A stretch of 64,000 nt of DNA, taken from contig JAHDLC010000015.1 of NCBI GenBank assembly GCA_018436595.1, positions 1 to 64,000 of the forward strand. The letters are read 5' to 3'. This document shows positions 8,891-19,819 of this stretch, one piece after another. The stretch's first letter is position 1; every line of letters starts with the position of its first letter. A program made the translations under genes and the position numbers. The notes under the pieces are model-generated. The model was not told the origin of the DNA and did no database searches. It was given only the letters and a program-made list of their open reading frames with translations. Source of the stretch: Synergistaceae bacterium. GTDB lineage: Bacteria > Synergistota > Synergistia > Synergistales > Aminobacteriaceae.

Positions 8891-11560
8891 TCAGGAACGT
8901 CTCAGGCTTGACAGGTTTTCTTCAATCCTGGAAAGGCGGGCTTCATTTTCCGCGAGCCTGTCCTTTTCTTTCTCCACTACTTCCGCCGGCGCTCTGCTGA
9001 CGAAATCTTCGTTGGCCAGCTTTCTTCTTCCGGCCTCGATATTTTTCCGGATTGCAGCCATCTCCTGGGTCAGTCGTTCAATTTCCGCACCGATGTCCAG
9101 GATATCCCCCACCACGAGACTGACTTCACCGCTCTCCATCTGGGACGAGAGAGAACCGGCCGGTTTTTCGTCCTTCGGCGAAAGAAGGGTGATCTTCCGT
9201 ATTTTTGTGAGGGTTTCCATGATTGTTCCGTTCTCCCTGAGCACTTCGGCCAGAAGGGAATTCTCTTCCGTCTGAACAAAGGCCTGGTTCGCAAATGCCT
9301 GGGGTGCGATCCTGGATTCCGCCCTGAGATTTCTCAGGATACGGACCGTGTCCTGGAAAAACTCCATCTTCTCGGCAGCTCCCGGATAATCGGGCCTGTC
9401 TTCCCACCGGGGCCAGGCATTCTGTTCGATGAATCCCCCGCCGAAACCGAAGGTCTCCCAGAGTTCTTCGGTCACGAAAGGAATGAATGGGTGAAGAAGC
9501 AGCAGGACATCCCGGAAAACTCCGGAAATCACTGTCTGGGTTGCCTGTTTTCTTTCGGGGCCTTCGTCGCCCCTGAGGGCCGGCTTGGAAAGCTCGAGAT
9601 ACCAGTCGCACAGGTCCCCCCACACGAAATCGTACAGAAGGCGCGCCGCCTCACCCGTCCCGAAGCTGTCCAGAAGCCGTGACACTTCGCCGTAGACTAT
9701 CTTCGTCCTGGCAAGAATCCACCGGTCATGGAGGGCCAGCGGGGAGCCGGCCGGAAGCTCCGAAAGGCGGACGCCGTCTTCCAGGTTCATCAGGGCAAAC
9801 CGGGACGCGTTCCAGATTTTGTTCATGAACAGCCGGTAGGTTTCTATCTTGCCGGTGCTCAGAAGAATGTCCCGTCCCTGGACCGTGAGGGCCGCCAGGG
9901 TCATCCGGAGGGCATCGGCGCCATATTTGTCGATCATGTCGAGGGGGTCGATGACGTTGCCGCTCGACTTGCTCATCTTCTGCCCCTTCTCGTCGCGGAT
10001 GAGGGCGTGGATGTACACATCTCTGAAGGGAACCTCGTCCATGAACTCGAGGCCCATCATGATCATCCGGGCGACCCAGAAGAAGATGATGTCGAATCCC
10101 GTGACCATGAGGGACGTGGGGTAATAGAAATCAAGGTCTTCCGTCCCGTCGGGCCACCCCAGGGTCGAAAAAGGCCAGAGGGCACTGCTGAACCAGGTAT
10201 CGAGAACATCCTCGTCCTGGACTATCTTCGTGGAACCGCACTTTTCACAGGCAGCCGGGTCGTTCTCAGACACAGTGATATGGCCGCAGTCTTCGCAGGT
10301 CCACGCGGGAATTCGGTGCCCCCACCAGAGCTGCCGGGAAATGCACCAGTCCCGGATATTCTCCATCCACTGGAAATACACCTTTTCCCACTGCTGCGGT
10401 GCCCAGCGTATTCTGCCATCCTCCACGGCCCTGACCCCGGCCTCGGCAAGGGGCTTTGCCTTCACGAACCACTGCTCGGAGAGATAGGGCTCCACCACTG
10501 TGCGGCACCTGTAGCAGTGCCCCACGGAATGGACCATGTTCTCCGTCTTTTCCAGAAATCCGGAGTTTCGGAGGTCTTCTTCGGCCTTCTTTCTCGCCTC
10601 TTCTATGGAAAGCCCTTCGTACCCCGGGGCCAGGTCATTCATGAAGCCATGCTCATCAATCACCTGCACCTGCTCGAGGCTGTGGCGCTGACCGACGAGA
10701 AAATCGTTGGAGTCATGGGCCGGCGTAATCTTGACGCAGCCGGTGCCGAACTCCGGATCGACCATGATGTCCTCGATCACGGGGATTTCCCGCCCGCCGA
10801 GGGGCACCCGGACTTTCCTTCCGGCAAGGGCTGCCTTTTCCGACCTCGGGTGAACGGCTATGGCCACGTCCCCCCAGATGGTTTCCGGGCGTGTGGTGGC
10901 GACGATCAGCCAGCCTTCGCCGTCGACGAAGGGATACCGGACATGGTAAAACTTCCCTCCGTGCTCTTCGTGCTCCACCTCGATGTCGGAGAGGGCTGTG
11001 TGACACCGGGAGCACCAGTTGATGATATATTTCCCCTTATAAATGAGCCCTTTTTTGTACAGGCGGACAAAGACCGTCCTGACAGCCCGGGAGAGCCCCT
11101 CGTCGAGGGTAAAACGCTCCCGGTCCCAGTCGCAGGAATTGCCGAGCTTCTTCATCTGGTTGATGATACGGTTGCCGAACTCTTCCTTCCACTCCCAGAC
11201 CCTCCGGACGAATTCGTCCCGTCCGAGGTCGTGCCGTGATTTTCCCTCCCCCGCTACCCTCCGCTCCACCACGTTCTGGGTTGCGATTCCCGCATGGTCC
11301 GTTCCGGGAAGCCAGAGGACGTTGTATCCTCTCATTCTCTTGTACCTGCAGAGAATATCCTGAAAAGTGTGGTTGAAGGCGTGTCCCATGTGAAGGGAGC
11401 CGGTCACGTTGGGAGGAGGAATGACGATGGAAAAGGCACTTGACTTGTCGCCGCCGGGCCGTGCCTTGAAAAGTCCTTTTTCCATCCACGAGGCATACCA
11501 TTTGTCCTCTATAGGTTTGGGATCGTACGCTTTGGCCATTTTTTCCAGGATATCAGACAT
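8891..11560 (-). CDS. valS: Valyl-tRNA synthetase
   Basis: 889 residues, full length for a class Ia synthetase. Signature sequences: the HIGH-type motif SLHMGHAF near residue 57, the CP1 editing domain (TTRPETIWGDVA), zinc-like cysteine pairs (CEDCGHIT...CEKCGS), KMSKSSGN, and the C-terminal Val-specific coiled-coil arm (about 820-889; long Glu/Arg/Lys heptads). It charges tRNA-Val and edits Thr. It lies in the tig-clp-lon operon between ysxC and folC. No T-box-like leader is visible in the 26-base gap before it, so regulation is at the operon level. Confidence 0.97.
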   Translation of the reverse strand: MSDILEKMAKAYDPKPIEDKWYASWMEKGLFKARPGGDKSSAFSIVIPPPNVTGSLHMGHAFNHTFQDILCRYKRMRGYNVLWLPGTDHAGIATQNVVERRVAGEGKSRHDLGRDEFVRRVWEWKEEFGNRIINQMKKLGNSCDWDRERFTLDEGLSRAVRTVFVRLYKKGLIYKGKYIINWCSRCHTALSDIEVEHEEHGGKFYHVRYPFVDGEGWLIVATTRPETIWGDVAIAVHPRSEKAALAGRKVRVPLGGREIPVIEDIMVDPEFGTGCVKITPAHDSNDFLVGQRHSLEQVQVIDEHGFMNDLAPGYEGLSIEEARKKAEEDLRNSGFLEKTENMVHSVGHCYRCRTVVEPYLSEQWFVKAKPLAEAGVRAVEDGRIRWAPQQWEKVYFQWMENIRDWCISRQLWWGHRIPAWTCEDCGHITVSENDPAACEKCGSTKIVQDEDVLDTWFSSALWPFSTLGWPDGTEDLDFYYPTSLMVTGFDIIFFWVARMIMMGLEFMDEVPFRDVYIHALIRDEKGQKMSKSSGNVIDPLDMIDKYGADALRMTLAALTVQGRDILLSTGKIETYRLFMNKIWNASRFALMNLEDGVRLSELPAGSPLALHDRWILARTKIVYGEVSRLLDSFGTGEAARLLYDFVWGDLCDWYLELSKPALRGDEGPERKQATQTVISGVFRDVLLLLHPFIPFVTEELWETFGFGGGFIEQNAWPRWEDRPDYPGAAEKMEFFQDTVRILRNLRAESRIAPQAFANQAFVQTEENSLLAEVLRENGTIMETLTKIRKITLLSPKDEKPAGSLSSQMESGEVSLVVGDILDIGAEIERLTQEMAAIRKNIEAGRRKLANEDFVSRAPAEVVEKEKDRLAENEARLSRIEENLSSLRRS

Positions 11561-11586
11561 GACGAAACTCCCTCCGTTGCGTAGAT

Positions 11587-12216
11587 TTACTCTTCCGGTG
11601 ATCCCTCTGGCGACGGCCGTTCTCCTGAGGTGAGGTACTGCTCGAGAAAAAGCCTCAGGTCCTGAATGCCGTCTCCCTTTTCCGCCGACGTGATGATCGG
11701 TACGTCCACCGATTTCAGGCCGTTCCGGATATATTTCTGGAGCGTACCTCTTCTGGCGCCCTTTGAAATTTTATCCCCTTTGGTGAAAACTACAAGCAGG
11801 GGGAGTTTCAGGTGGGAAAGCCAGTCCTGGAGAGCCGTGTCGTTGGCGAGCAGCCCGTGCCTGAAATCGGCGAGATGAAGCACGAGCGCCAGCGATTCCC
11901 TGTTCGAAACATAGCTGTCGATGAGGGCCGACCACTGGTTCCGCTCTCCCTTGCTTCTGGACGCATACCCGTAGCCGGGAAGGTCCACCAGCCTGAAGGG
12001 GCCTGCCGGGCTTTCCACGGCAAAAAAGTTGATGCTCCTCGTTTTTCCCGGGGTTGCGCCCACGTGGGCCAGGCGGCTTCCCAGAAGCATGTTCACGAGA
12101 CTTGACTTGCCAACGTTCGACCTGCCGGCCACGGCTATTTCGGGAACGTCCTGAACAGGGAACTGGTCCGGCCGAAATGCCGTCGCTTCAAGGCGGACCT
12201 TCCAGTGTACCGTCAT
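11587..12216 (-). CDS. ysxC: Ribosome-biogenesis GTP-binding protein YsxC/EngB
   Basis: 209 residues from the ATG at 12216. This start forms an ATGA overlap with the lon stop and has GGAGGGAA right upstream. Motifs in order: G1 GRSNVGKSS near residue 31, G3 DLPGYGYA, G4 TKGDKIS. YsxC is an essential assembly GTPase for the 50S ribosomal subunit. The lon-ysxC pairing is common in bacteria, which strengthens the call. The last residues (GERPSPEGSPEE) form an acidic/Pro-rich tail. Confidence 0.95.
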   Translation of the reverse strand: MTVHWKVRLEATAFRPDQFPVQDVPEIAVAGRSNVGKSSLVNMLLGSRLAHVGATPGKTRSINFFAVESPAGPFRLVDLPGYGYASRSKGERNQWSALIDSYVSNRESLALVLHLADFRHGLLANDTALQDWLSHLKLPLLVVFTKGDKISKGARRGTLQKYIRNGLKSVDVPIITSAEKGDGIQDLRLFLEQYLTSGERPSPEGSPEE

Positions 12217-14543
12217 TTTCCCTCCGCTCTCTCGAGGGCGAAGTCGAACACTTCCGCCACCCGTTCGACGTACCTGAAGGAAAGGCCGTCCCTGGACCAT
12301 TCCGGGATTTCCTCCACATCGGGCCTGTTGGCCGCCGGAAGGATGATGTTCTTTATCCCCTGGCGCTTCGCCGCCAGGATCTTGTCCCGTATCCCCCCCA
12401 CCGGAAGGACTTTTCCCTGAAGGGAGATTTCCCCCGTCATGGCGATTCCCGGCAGAACAGGGCTCTTCCGGACGGCGGAGAGCATGGCAAGAGCCATGGT
12501 GATCCCTGCCGAAGGACCGTCCTTGGGAATGGCTCCCTCAGGGACATGGAGGTGAACATCTATTGTTTTCCAGTCCACGCCTCCGATGCCGAATTCTTCA
12601 CTGTTCGCCCGGAGAAAGCCGAGGGCCGTCTGGGCGGATTCCTGCATCACCGAACCAAGGTTGCCCGTCAGGGTGACGTCGCCCTTCCCTTTCATGGTAA
12701 CCGCCTCGATGACAAGAACGTCTCCTCCCGTCTCGGTCCACGCCAGGCCGACAGCCGTACCGGTCTCCTTCTTTTTCGGAAGCCGGAGGTCATATTGCCT
12801 GGGAGGCCCAAGGTATTCTTTCAGTTCCCTGGGGCCCACGGTCACGGAACCTTCGAAGTCCTCTCCCTTTTCAACCAGTTTCCTGGCGATTTTCCTGCAG
12901 ATGGTCGAAAGCTCTCTTTCCAGTCCCCTGACGCCCGCTTCCCTGGTATATTCGCTTATCAGCTGTTCCAGTCCCTTCGGGGTCACCTTGACCTGTTTCT
13001 GCGACAGACCGTGCTCCGCAAGAATTCGGGGAAACAGGTGTCTCTTAGCGATCCTGGTCTTTTCCTGCCACACGTACCCCGGTATTTTGATGACTTCCAT
13101 CCTGTCGAGCAGCGGACGGGGAATTGTATGGGTCACGTTGGCGGTGGTGATGAAGATCACGTCGCTGAGGTCCACCGGCACCTCCATGAAATGATCGGTG
13201 AAAGCGCCGTTCTGTTCCGGGTCCAGCACCTCGAGCAGGGCGGCGGAGGGGTCTCCCCTGAAGTCCTGCCCCATCTTGTCGATCTCGTCCATGAGCAGCA
13301 CCGGATTCCTTACCCCGGCCTGCCGGATTTTTTGTATGATCCGCCCCGGCATGGCACCGACGTAGGTTCTGCGGTGACCCCGTATCTCTGCCTCGTCCCT
13401 CATGCCGCCGAGGGACATGCTGACGAATTTTCTTTCAAGAGCGCGGGCGATGGATTTCCCGAGGGAGGTTTTTCCCACCCCAGGAGGACCGACGAAACAG
13501 AGCACCTGTCCTTTCATCCTGTTCGAGGCAAGCTTCCGAACGGCGAGGAACTCGAGGATCCGTTCCTTGACCTTTTCCAGGCCGTAATGGTCTTCCTCCA
13601 GGACTTTTGCAGCCCTGACGATGTCGATGTTGTCAGGGGAGAACCTGCTCCACGGAAGGGCCACCAGCCAGTCAATGTAGGTCCTGACCACCGTGGCTTC
13701 AGCGGACATGACCGGCATTTTCGAGAGCCGGTCAAGCTCGTGGAGGGCCTTGTTTCTCGAAACCTCGGGCATGTCCGCTTCTTCTATCTTCCCACGGAGC
13801 TCCTCGATCTCCGACGGTGCCTCGTTCTGGCCGAGTTCGTCCTGGATGATCTTCAACTGTTCCCTGAGATAGTATTCCTTGTGTCCCCGCTCCACTTCCT
13901 GGCGGACCTTGTCCTGGATGTCATGCTCCAACTGGAGAATGTCAATTTCCTCGAGAAGGAGCTTCAGGATGAACTTGAGGCTTTTTTCGGGATCAATCAT
14001 TTCGAGCAGCCGCTGTTTCCGTTCAACCTTGATGGACAGGTGCGAGCTGACAAGGTCGGAAATCTGCCTCGGGTCATCGACGTTCATCACCGTGACGAGG
14101 ACCTCCGCCGGAATCCTCGGGTGGAGGGTCACATACTTGTCAAACTGTTCGAGGACACTCCGCTTCAAGGCCTCGAGGTTCGGAGAAAGGCTCTCGTCCC
14201 ACGGAAGGGGCACCACGTCAGCTTCGAGAGCCTCCTTGCCCCTGCTGAAGGATTCAACCCTGACCCTTTCGACTCCCTCGATGAGCACTTTGGTCGTTCC
14301 GTCGGGAATACGCACCATCTGCAGGATAGAGCAAAGAGTGCCCACTGTGTAGAGATCCTCTACCCGGGGATCGTCAATCTGCATATCCTTCTGGGCGACA
14401 ACGAGGATGTTTCTGTCCTGGAGCATGGCCATTTCGATGGCCTTCAGGGATCTCGGGCGCCCCACAAAAAGGGGGGCTATGATCCCGGGGAAAACCACGA
14501 TGTCCCGTATGGGGAGGACGTAGCAGCGGCGAGTACTCTCCAT
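12213..14543 (-). CDS. lon: ATP-dependent protease Lon
   Basis: 776 residues, typical LonA. Domain order: N-terminal substrate-binding LAN domain (about 1-200, [19 protein letters not shown]), coiled coil, AAA+ module with Walker [13 protein letters not shown] and Walker [11 protein letters not shown], and the C-terminal Ser-Lys protease domain with DGPSAGITM (catalytic Ser) and the [15 protein letters not shown] segment (catalytic Lys). It degrades misfolded and regulatory proteins in the cytoplasm. It lies 3 bases after clpX, within the tig-clpP-clpX-lon group. No HrcA/CIRCE element is seen at the operon start. Confidence 0.97.
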   Translation of the reverse strand: MESTRRCYVLPIRDIVVFPGIIAPLFVGRPRSLKAIEMAMLQDRNILVVAQKDMQIDDPRVEDLYTVGTLCSILQMVRIPDGTTKVLIEGVERVRVESFSRGKEALEADVVPLPWDESLSPNLEALKRSVLEQFDKYVTLHPRIPAEVLVTVMNVDDPRQISDLVSSHLSIKVERKQRLLEMIDPEKSLKFILKLLLEEIDILQLEHDIQDKVRQEVERGHKEYYLREQLKIIQDELGQNEAPSEIEELRGKIEEADMPEVSRNKALHELDRLSKMPVMSAEATVVRTYIDWLVALPWSRFSPDNIDIVRAAKVLEEDHYGLEKVKERILEFLAVRKLASNRMKGQVLCFVGPPGVGKTSLGKSIARALERKFVSMSLGGMRDEAEIRGHRRTYVGAMPGRIIQKIRQAGVRNPVLLMDEIDKMGQDFRGDPSAALLEVLDPEQNGAFTDHFMEVPVDLSDVIFITTANVTHTIPRPLLDRMEVIKIPGYVWQEKTRIAKRHLFPRILAEHGLSQKQVKVTPKGLEQLISEYTREAGVRGLERELSTICRKIARKLVEKGEDFEGSVTVGPRELKEYLGPPRQYDLRLPKKKETGTAVGLAWTETGGDVLVIEAVTMKGKGDVTLTGNLGSVMQESAQTALGFLRANSEEFGIGGVDWKTIDVHLHVPEGAIPKDGPSAGITMALAMLSAVRKSPVLPGIAMTGEISLQGKVLPVGGIRDKILAAKRQGIKNIILPAANRPDVEEIPEWSRDGLSFRYVERVAEVFDFALERAEGK

Positions 14544-14546
14544 GGG

Positions 14547-15833
14547 TCAGGCGACCTCCTTGGAGCTCTTTCCTTCAAGGATGGGATCCTTCATCCCCTC
14601 CACGGCCTCTTTCGTGATGATGACCTTCCGGACTTCCCTGCTCCTGGAGGGAATATCGTACATCAGTTCCATCATGAGGTTTTCAAGAATGGACCGAAGC
14701 CCCCTGGCTCCGGTGTTTTTCTCGTTCGCCTTCATGGCGATGCTTCTGACGGCTTCATCAGTGAACTCAAGGGAAACCCCCTCCATGGAGAAGGTCTTCT
14801 GGTACTGCCGGATAAGGGCATTCTTCGGCTCGGAGAGAATCCGGACAAGCGCGTCGGCGTCCAGTTCTTCGAGCGGAACAAGCACCGGAAGGCGCCCGAC
14901 GAGTTCCGGAATGAACCCGTAGGTCATGAGATCCTCCGGCTGTATCTGCTTCATGATCTCGTATCTCCGGGCGTCGTGTTTTCCCATGATGTCGCCGCCG
15001 AAACCGATGAGTTTTTTGTTCACCCTGCGCCCGATGATCTCCTCCACGCCGTCAAAGGCTCCACCGCAGATAAAGAGAATGTTTGACGTGTCGATCTGGA
15101 TAAAATCCTGGTACGGGTGCTTCCGGCCGCCCTTGGGAGGAACGTTGGAAACCGTCCCCTCGAGAATCTTCAGCAAGGCCTGCTGCACACCTTCCCCGGA
15201 AACATCCCGGGTGATGGATGCGGACTCTGATTTCCTGGACAGCTTGTCGATTTCGTCTATGTAGATTATTCCCCGCTGGGCTGCCTTCACGTCATAATCG
15301 GCAGCCTGGAGGAGCTTCACAAGTATATTCTCCACGTCCTCGCCCACATATCCCGCCTCTGTAAGCGTAGTGGCATCGGCGATGGCAAAGGGAACGTTGA
15401 GTTTTTTCGCCAGAGTCTGGGCGATAAGGGTTTTGCCGCACCCTGTAGGTCCGAGAAGCAGCACGTTGCTTTTCTGGAGCTCCACGTCGGCATCTTTCCC
15501 GAGATTATTGCTGATGCGCTTGAAATGATTGTAGACCGCTACGGAAACGCTCTTTTTCGCCCACTCCTGGCCAATGACATACTGGTCGAGGAAGGCCTTT
15601 ATCTCCCTCGGCTTCGGGGCTTCGGCCATGGGGATGAAATGATCCGCCTCACTGCCCGTCTCTTCCGCTTCCTCATTGAGAATGAGATTGCAGAGGTGGA
15701 CACACTCATCGCAGATATAGACACCTGGCCCGGCTATAAGCTTCTGGACTTCGTCCTGCCCCTTCCCGCAGAAAGAGCATCTGGAACTGCCGCCCTTTCC
15801 TCTTCCGTTTCCTTTATCGTCAAATTTAAACAC
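14547..15833 (-). CDS. clpX: ATP-dependent Clp protease ATP-binding subunit ClpX
   Basis: 428 residues from the GTG at 15833, which follows GGGAGGGAGAG by 4 bases; an upstream in-frame start at 15875 gives a non-family N-terminus. The zinc-binding domain is intact (CSFCGKGQ ... CDECVHLC, a C4 site). The AAA+ domain has Walker [13 protein letters not shown], Walker [11 protein letters not shown], and sensor residues near [10 protein letters not shown]. ClpX unfolds substrates and feeds them to ClpP, encoded just upstream; an IGF-type loop is expected but was not located precisely. Confidence 0.96.
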   Translation of the reverse strand: MFKFDDKGNGRGKGGSSRCSFCGKGQDEVQKLIAGPGVYICDECVHLCNLILNEEAEETGSEADHFIPMAEAPKPREIKAFLDQYVIGQEWAKKSVSVAVYNHFKRISNNLGKDADVELQKSNVLLLGPTGCGKTLIAQTLAKKLNVPFAIADATTLTEAGYVGEDVENILVKLLQAADYDVKAAQRGIIYIDEIDKLSRKSESASITRDVSGEGVQQALLKILEGTVSNVPPKGGRKHPYQDFIQIDTSNILFICGGAFDGVEEIIGRRVNKKLIGFGGDIMGKHDARRYEIMKQIQPEDLMTYGFIPELVGRLPVLVPLEELDADALVRILSEPKNALIRQYQKTFSMEGVSLEFTDEAVRSIAMKANEKNTGARGLRSILENLMMELMYDIPSRSREVRKVIITKEAVEGMKDPILEGKSSKEVA

Positions 15834-15937
15834 GAAACTCTCCCTCCCTGGAGCCTTCCGAAGATACAGCAACAAGGGAGCACCTCGCGGGCTCCCTTGA
15901 AGTCTTATCGGAAAGGCTTCGTTGCGAGGAGCAATGG

Positions 15938-16516
15938 CTACCTCGAATGGATGACTTTATCTATGATCCCGTATTTCAGGGCCTCGTCGGGAGACATGAA
16001 GAAGTCTCTCTCCGTGTCGGCCGCAATCTTTTTCTTCGTCTGTCCGGTATGCTGGACAAGTATATCATTCAGACGGTCGCGGAGCTTCAGTATTTCCCGT
16101 GCGTGGATCTCCACTTCCGTTGCCTGACCCTGGGCGCCCCCAAGAGGCTGGTGAATCATGACCCTCGCGTTCGGGAGAGCGAGCCGCTTCCCCGGGGCGC
16201 CCCCGGCGAGGAGAATGGCGGCCATGCTCGATGCCTGGCCGATGCAGATAGTCGATACCGGGCTTTTTATGTACTGCATTGTATCGTAGATGGCCAGCCC
16301 TGCGGTGACATACCCTCCGGGGCTGTTGATATACAGGTGGATATCCTTTTCCGGGTCTTCGCTTTCCAGAAAGAGGAGCTGGGCAACCACGATGTTTCCC
16401 GTGTGTTCATCTATTCCTTCACCGAGAAAGATAATCCTGTCCTTGAGGAGCCGGCTGTAAATATCATAGGTCCGTTCTCCTCTGCCGGTCTGCTCGACCA
16501 CGTACGGTATCAGCAT
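15938..16516 (-). CDS. clpP: ATP-dependent Clp protease proteolytic subunit ClpP
   Basis: 192 residues, complete. The N-terminus [20 protein letters not shown] is the standard mature-type ClpP start. Catalytic Ser lies in [14 protein letters not shown] and His in [10 protein letters not shown]; the Asp follows in the C-terminal part. It forms the tetradecameric chamber used by ClpX. A gap of about 100 bases separates it from clpX, and tig ends 22 bases before it. Confidence 0.97.
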   Translation of the reverse strand: MLIPYVVEQTGRGERTYDIYSRLLKDRIIFLGEGIDEHTGNIVVAQLLFLESEDPEKDIHLYINSPGGYVTAGLAIYDTMQYIKSPVSTICIGQASSMAAILLAGGAPGKRLALPNARVMIHQPLGGAQGQATEVEIHAREILKLRDRLNDILVQHTGQTKKKIAADTERDFFMSPDEALKYGIIDKVIHSR

Positions 16517-16538
16517 GCTGGGTGCCCTCCTTCGGGAA

Positions 16539-17885
16539 TCAGCCGTTCTGCTCCTCTTCAGCCTCCGGAGCGGCCCCGTCGGTAACCCGGACCGCCTCCA
16601 TGATAGCTTTCACGGTCTTTCTGTACTTGATCCTGTTCGCCACTTCCATAAGGCGCTTCTCGTCCTTGAAAAGACTGTTGACAAGCCTGTCGGCGTCAAT
16701 TTTATAGGTCGAGGCCATGGTGGCCATCTCCGCTTCGAAGTCTTCCTTTTCCACGGAAACTTTCAGGTCTTCCGCTATCCTGTCGAGAACAAGAGACCGG
16801 CGGACAATGGTTTCAGCCTGCTTCCGGATCTCCTCCTCGTACTGCTCTTTCGCGGTTCCGGTCTCCTGAAGGTATTCCTCCATGGAGATGTTCCGGTTGC
16901 GCTGAATCCTCTCCTCGTCTTCTTTCTTCATGGCTTCGACCTGCCTGGAGATCAGAGTTTCAGGAACATCTAGCCCGGCTTTTCCGGAAATCAGCTCCAC
17001 GGCGTCGTACTCGGCCCTGGACTGGTTTTCTGCCTGCATTTTCTCGTGGATTCTCTTTCTGACCTCTTCACGGAATTCTTCTTCCGAAGCACATTCCCGC
17101 TGGAGAATCTTTTCGAAAAATTCCGGCGTGAGCTCAGGGAGCACCCTCTCCTTCACTTCCGTGACCGTCATGTCATAGCGGAGGGTTTTGCCCACGAGGT
17201 TTTTCTCCGGGTAGTCCTCCTCGACCATCACTTCAGCTTCCGCCCGTGAGCCCGCTTCTTTGCCGAGCAGGGCATCCCTTATCTCAGCCCTCACGGAGGA
17301 CTGGGAGAGATCCAGGGTGGTCGTATCAGGCCCGTGCCGTTCTTCTTCCCCGTTTTCTCCCGAAAGGATGGTGAAGTATTCTATGGCCACGGTGTCAGTC
17401 CCGGAAACGGGACGTCCCTCCACCGGAACCAGGGTGGAATTCTGTCTCAGAATTTCCTGGACGGTCCCCTCCACCGTTTCGTCTGAGACATCGGCAACCG
17501 CCCGTTCCACCGATATATCCTCCAGTTGGGGAAGGGTGATCTCCGGGGTCACCTCGAAGGTCAGCACCACTTCCACGGGGCTGCCCTCCTCCATTTTCTC
17601 AATCTTTACCGACGGCTCGTCAATTAGGTCAAGCTCATACTCCTTCACGATTTCTTCTATAGCGTCGGGGAGCATTGCCTCCAGAGCCTCGGCGAATATG
17701 GCCTGCCTGCCGAACCGCATCTCAAGAATTTTTCTGGGGGCATGCCCTTTCCTGAATCCAGGAACGTTCACCTTGGACGCAAGCTCTTTAACTGCCTTGT
17801 CAACATTTTTGGCGAATTCACCCGGTTCAAACTCCACCTTGATGGAGAGAACGTTTTTTTCCTGGGAAAGCATCTCGGATCTCAT
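16539..17885 (-). CDS. tig: Trigger factor, ribosome-associated chaperone and prolyl isomerase
   Basis: 448 residues from the ATG at 17885, preceded by AAAGGGG at a 10-base spacing; a longer frame to 17966 lacks a ribosome site. The N-terminal ribosome-binding domain contains the tail-loop signature [11 protein letters not shown] central FKBP-like PPIase domain (about 155-240) and a helical C-terminal chaperone domain follow, ending in an acidic tail EAEEEQNG. It captures nascent chains at the exit tunnel. First gene of the long operon, with a good promoter upstream. Confidence 0.95.
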   Translation of the reverse strand: MRSEMLSQEKNVLSIKVEFEPGEFAKNVDKAVKELASKVNVPGFRKGHAPRKILEMRFGRQAIFAEALEAMLPDAIEEIVKEYELDLIDEPSVKIEKMEEGSPVEVVLTFEVTPEITLPQLEDISVERAVADVSDETVEGTVQEILRQNSTLVPVEGRPVSGTDTVAIEYFTILSGENGEEERHGPDTTTLDLSQSSVRAEIRDALLGKEAGSRAEAEVMVEEDYPEKNLVGKTLRYDMTVTEVKERVLPELTPEFFEKILQRECASEEEFREEVRKRIHEKMQAENQSRAEYDAVELISGKAGLDVPETLISRQVEAMKKEDEERIQRNRNISMEEYLQETGTAKEQYEEEIRKQAETIVRRSLVLDRIAEDLKVSVEKEDFEAEMATMASTYKIDADRLVNSLFKDEKRLMEVANRIKYRKTVKAIMEAVRVTDGAAPEAEEEQNG

Positions 17886-17993
17886 ACTGTCGCAACCCCT
17901 TTCAGCACTGATTCGTACTGTTGTGATATCTGCTCGAACTGCATGTATGGTCCATCTCTTCTTCAAAGAAAGAGAAAAAAATATGCGGAAGGT

Positions 17994-18022
17994 ATTTTAC
18001 ACGGAAAAAGGGCCGAATGCAA
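17994..18022 (-). promoter_or_regulatory. Sigma-70-type promoter for tig-clpP-clpX-lon operon
   Basis: On the minus strand TTGCAT (18017-18022), a 17-base spacer, then TAAAAT (17994-17999). It lies about 110 bases before the tig start, downstream of the cold-shock gene terminator. Confidence 0.65.
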
Positions 18023-18071
18023 AAAAAAGGAGATTTTCCCGTACAAAACCACCACTGTGTCAAAAAACAAG

Positions 18072-18100
18072 AAAAAGGCAGCGGAATTAACCGCTGCCTT
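18072..18100 (-). terminator. Rho-independent terminator of the cold-shock gene
   Basis: Perfect 10-bp stem AAGGCAGCGG/CCGCTGCCTT (18075-18084 with 18091-18100) and a six-base loop. On the minus strand the stem ends in a T-run (18076-18072). It starts 26 bases past the csp stop codon. Confidence 0.9.
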
Positions 18101-18125
18101 ATGGGTCTGCTCTTTTGAGAAAGGG

Positions 18126-18329
18126 CTAGAGCTTTACAACGTCAGCAGCCTGATCTCCCTTGGATCCCTGGGTGATCTGGAAAGACACCCGCTGACCTTC
18201 GTCAAGAGTCTTGAATCCGTCACCCTGGATGGCGCTGTAATGGACGAAAACGTCCCTGCCATCGTCGCTGGTGAGAAATCCGTAGCCCTTTGTCGCGTTG
18301 AACCACTTAACTGTTCCCTGGGTTGTCAA
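18126..18329 (-). CDS. Cold-shock-domain RNA chaperone (CspA family)
   Basis: 67 residues forming one cold-shock domain. The RNA-binding motifs are intact: RNP1 [11 protein letters not shown] and RNP2 DVFVHYSAI. It starts at TTG (18329), 7 bases after AGGAGGA. Single-domain Csp proteins bind single-stranded nucleic acid and melt RNA secondary structure. Own promoter and terminator make it a monocistronic unit. The leader is about 50 bases, short for a classical cspA thermosensor, so cold induction cannot be inferred from the sequence. Confidence 0.95.
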   Translation of the reverse strand: MTTQGTVKWFNATKGYGFLTSDDGRDVFVHYSAIQGDGFKTLDEGQRVSFQITQGSKGDQAADVVKL

Positions 18330-18384
18330 ATTTGTTCCTCCTAGATGTGTTCACTTTTTGCTGACGGCGCCTGTCAACCAGAAG

Positions 18385-18413
18385 ATAATAATTGGAATTC
18401 CTCCTTCTGTCAA
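18385..18413 (-). promoter_or_regulatory. Promoter of the cold-shock gene
   Basis: Minus strand: consensus -35 TTGACA (18408-18413), a 17-base spacer, and -10 TATTAT (18385-18390). The predicted start site is about 50 bases before the TTG start codon. A second TTGACA occurs slightly downstream (near 18373-18378) without a clear -10. Confidence 0.75.
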
Positions 18414-18460
18414 GTCGGACTTTTCCGCCCAAATCAACATAGGTGACTTTCCCCCGCTCG

Positions 18461-19819
18461 TCAGTTCTGAAGGAGGGACAGGAGAAATTTCCTCACGAGG
18501 TTTCCCGTCACAGTTTTCCGGAATTCTCCCGACTTCCTGGGGTTGATCTCCCGGGAGGCACTGTCCGCTGCATCGTCTGCCAGTTCGGCCGACAGCCTTT
18601 TGCCGGAAAGGGACTTCTCAGTTTCCGGAAGGCGGACCGGAAAGGCCGACATGCTTCCGGCAGCTATTCGTACATCCTTCAGAGTCCCTTCCTCCAGAAC
18701 GGCGGAACAGGCGACTGAAATCCTGGAAAGGGTCAGGGCTGCCCTGGAACCCCGCTTGTAAAACGCCTGACGCAAAGTCGCCGGAGGAATGGATAGTGAC
18801 ACGCCCAGAAGCATTTCATCATTTTTTAGGACCGTCTGCCTGTATCCGGCAAAAAATTCCTCCATGGGGACCAGCCGTTCACCCCGGAGGCTCCCCAGAA
18901 TGACCGAAGCGCCGAGAACCAATAGCGGGACAGGAAGGTCGGCGGCTCCCGAGGCGGAGGCCAGGTTGCCCCCCAGAGTGGCCCTGTTCTGCACCGCCCT
19001 GGCCCCACTCAGTTCAGCCGCCCGGGCAAGGGCGGGGAAAAGGGAGAGCACGTCGGGATGTTCCATGATCATGCTGTCGCTGGCGCAGGCCCCGACGAAC
19101 AGCTTTCCGTCCTTCCGGGTGATCGCCCTGAGCTCCTCCACCCGGGAGAGGTCGAGCACCTTCTTCACCTCAACCTTTCCGTTCTTCAGGTCAGGAAAGA
19201 AATCCGTCGTTCCGGCGAGGAAAGTTATTTCATCACCGTATTCGGCCCGTATTTCCATGGCTTCAGCGATAGAGGAAGGCTGGAAGAAGGATTTCCTTTC
19301 CTCATCGGAAAACTCCGGCGGATAATCGCACACCGGTCCGGCGAAAGGCGGTATTCCTTCCCCGTACCCCATGCCGGCGGCCTTTTCCACGGCCCTGATG
19401 ATTTTCTCGTAGCCCGTGCAGCGGCACAGGTTCCCTGCTAAGCCCGTTCTGATCGCGGGACGGTCCGGGTGAGGAATGCGGGCGAGAAGAGCCCTGGAGG
19501 CCATCACCATTCCGGGAATGCAGAAGCCGCACTGTACGGCCCCCTCCTCCAGGAACGCCTTCTGGAGTATGTCCGGGTTCTCCGGCGCCCCCAACCCTTC
19601 TGCGGTGAGAACGGTCCGTCCGTGGACCTGGATCGCAGGCACCATGCACGAGTTGACAAGCTCTCCGTCGAGAAGAACGGCGCATGCGCCGCACTCCCCC
19701 TCCCCGCATCCTTCCTTTGCGCCCGTCAGTCCAAGGTTCCGCAATATATCGAGAAGCCGGTCCAGGGGGCGGGCATCAAGCACCCGGAGCGTCCCGTTGA
19801 TGACACAGGTTATTTTCAT
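18461..19819 (-). CDS. Molybdenum hydroxylase small subunit, [2Fe-2S] and FAD domains fused
   Basis: 452 residues. The first 155 are the two-cluster iron-sulfur domain of the xanthine dehydrogenase family: CGEGECGACAVLLDGELVNSC (plant-ferredoxin cluster) and CGFCIPGM ... CRCTGY (second cluster). The rest is the FAD domain with FLAGTTDFFPDL and NRATLGGNLASASGAAD. Electrons from the molybdenum site encoded next door (19816-22125) pass through the clusters to FAD. The Fe-S-then-FAD order matches XdhA-type subunits of bacterial xanthine dehydrogenases. The substrate (xanthine, hypoxanthine, nicotinate or another N-heterocycle) is not decided by these motifs. The gene overlaps the Mo subunit by 4 bases. 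Confidence 0.9.
   Translation of the reverse strand: MKITCVINGTLRVLDARPLDRLLDILRNLGLTGAKEGCGEGECGACAVLLDGELVNSCMVPAIQVHGRTVLTAEGLGAPENPDILQKAFLEEGAVQCGFCIPGMVMASRALLARIPHPDRPAIRTGLAGNLCRCTGYEKIIRAVEKAAGMGYGEGIPPFAGPVCDYPPEFSDEERKSFFQPSSIAEAMEIRAEYGDEITFLAGTTDFFPDLKNGKVEVKKVLDLSRVEELRAITRKDGKLFVGACASDSMIMEHPDVLSLFPALARAAELSGARAVQNRATLGGNLASASGAADLPVPLLVLGASVILGSLRGERLVPMEEFFAGYRQTVLKNDEMLLGVSLSIPPATLRQAFYKRGSRAALTLSRISVACSAVLEEGTLKDVRIAAGSMSAFPVRLPETEKSLSGKRLSAELADDAADSASREINPRKSGEFRKTVTGNLVRKFLLSLLQN

Noticed and set aside
9728-11239. Long plus-strand open frame opposite valS
   Set aside because: Antisense to a certain synthetase gene; no motif of its own.
12054-15086. A very long plus-strand open frame opposite ysxC, lon and clpX
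   Set aside because: It is antisense to well-conserved genes with intact motifs. Its translation is low-complexity His/Gly/Arg-rich and has no domain or ribosome site; GC-rich codons on the true strand make such antisense frames common.
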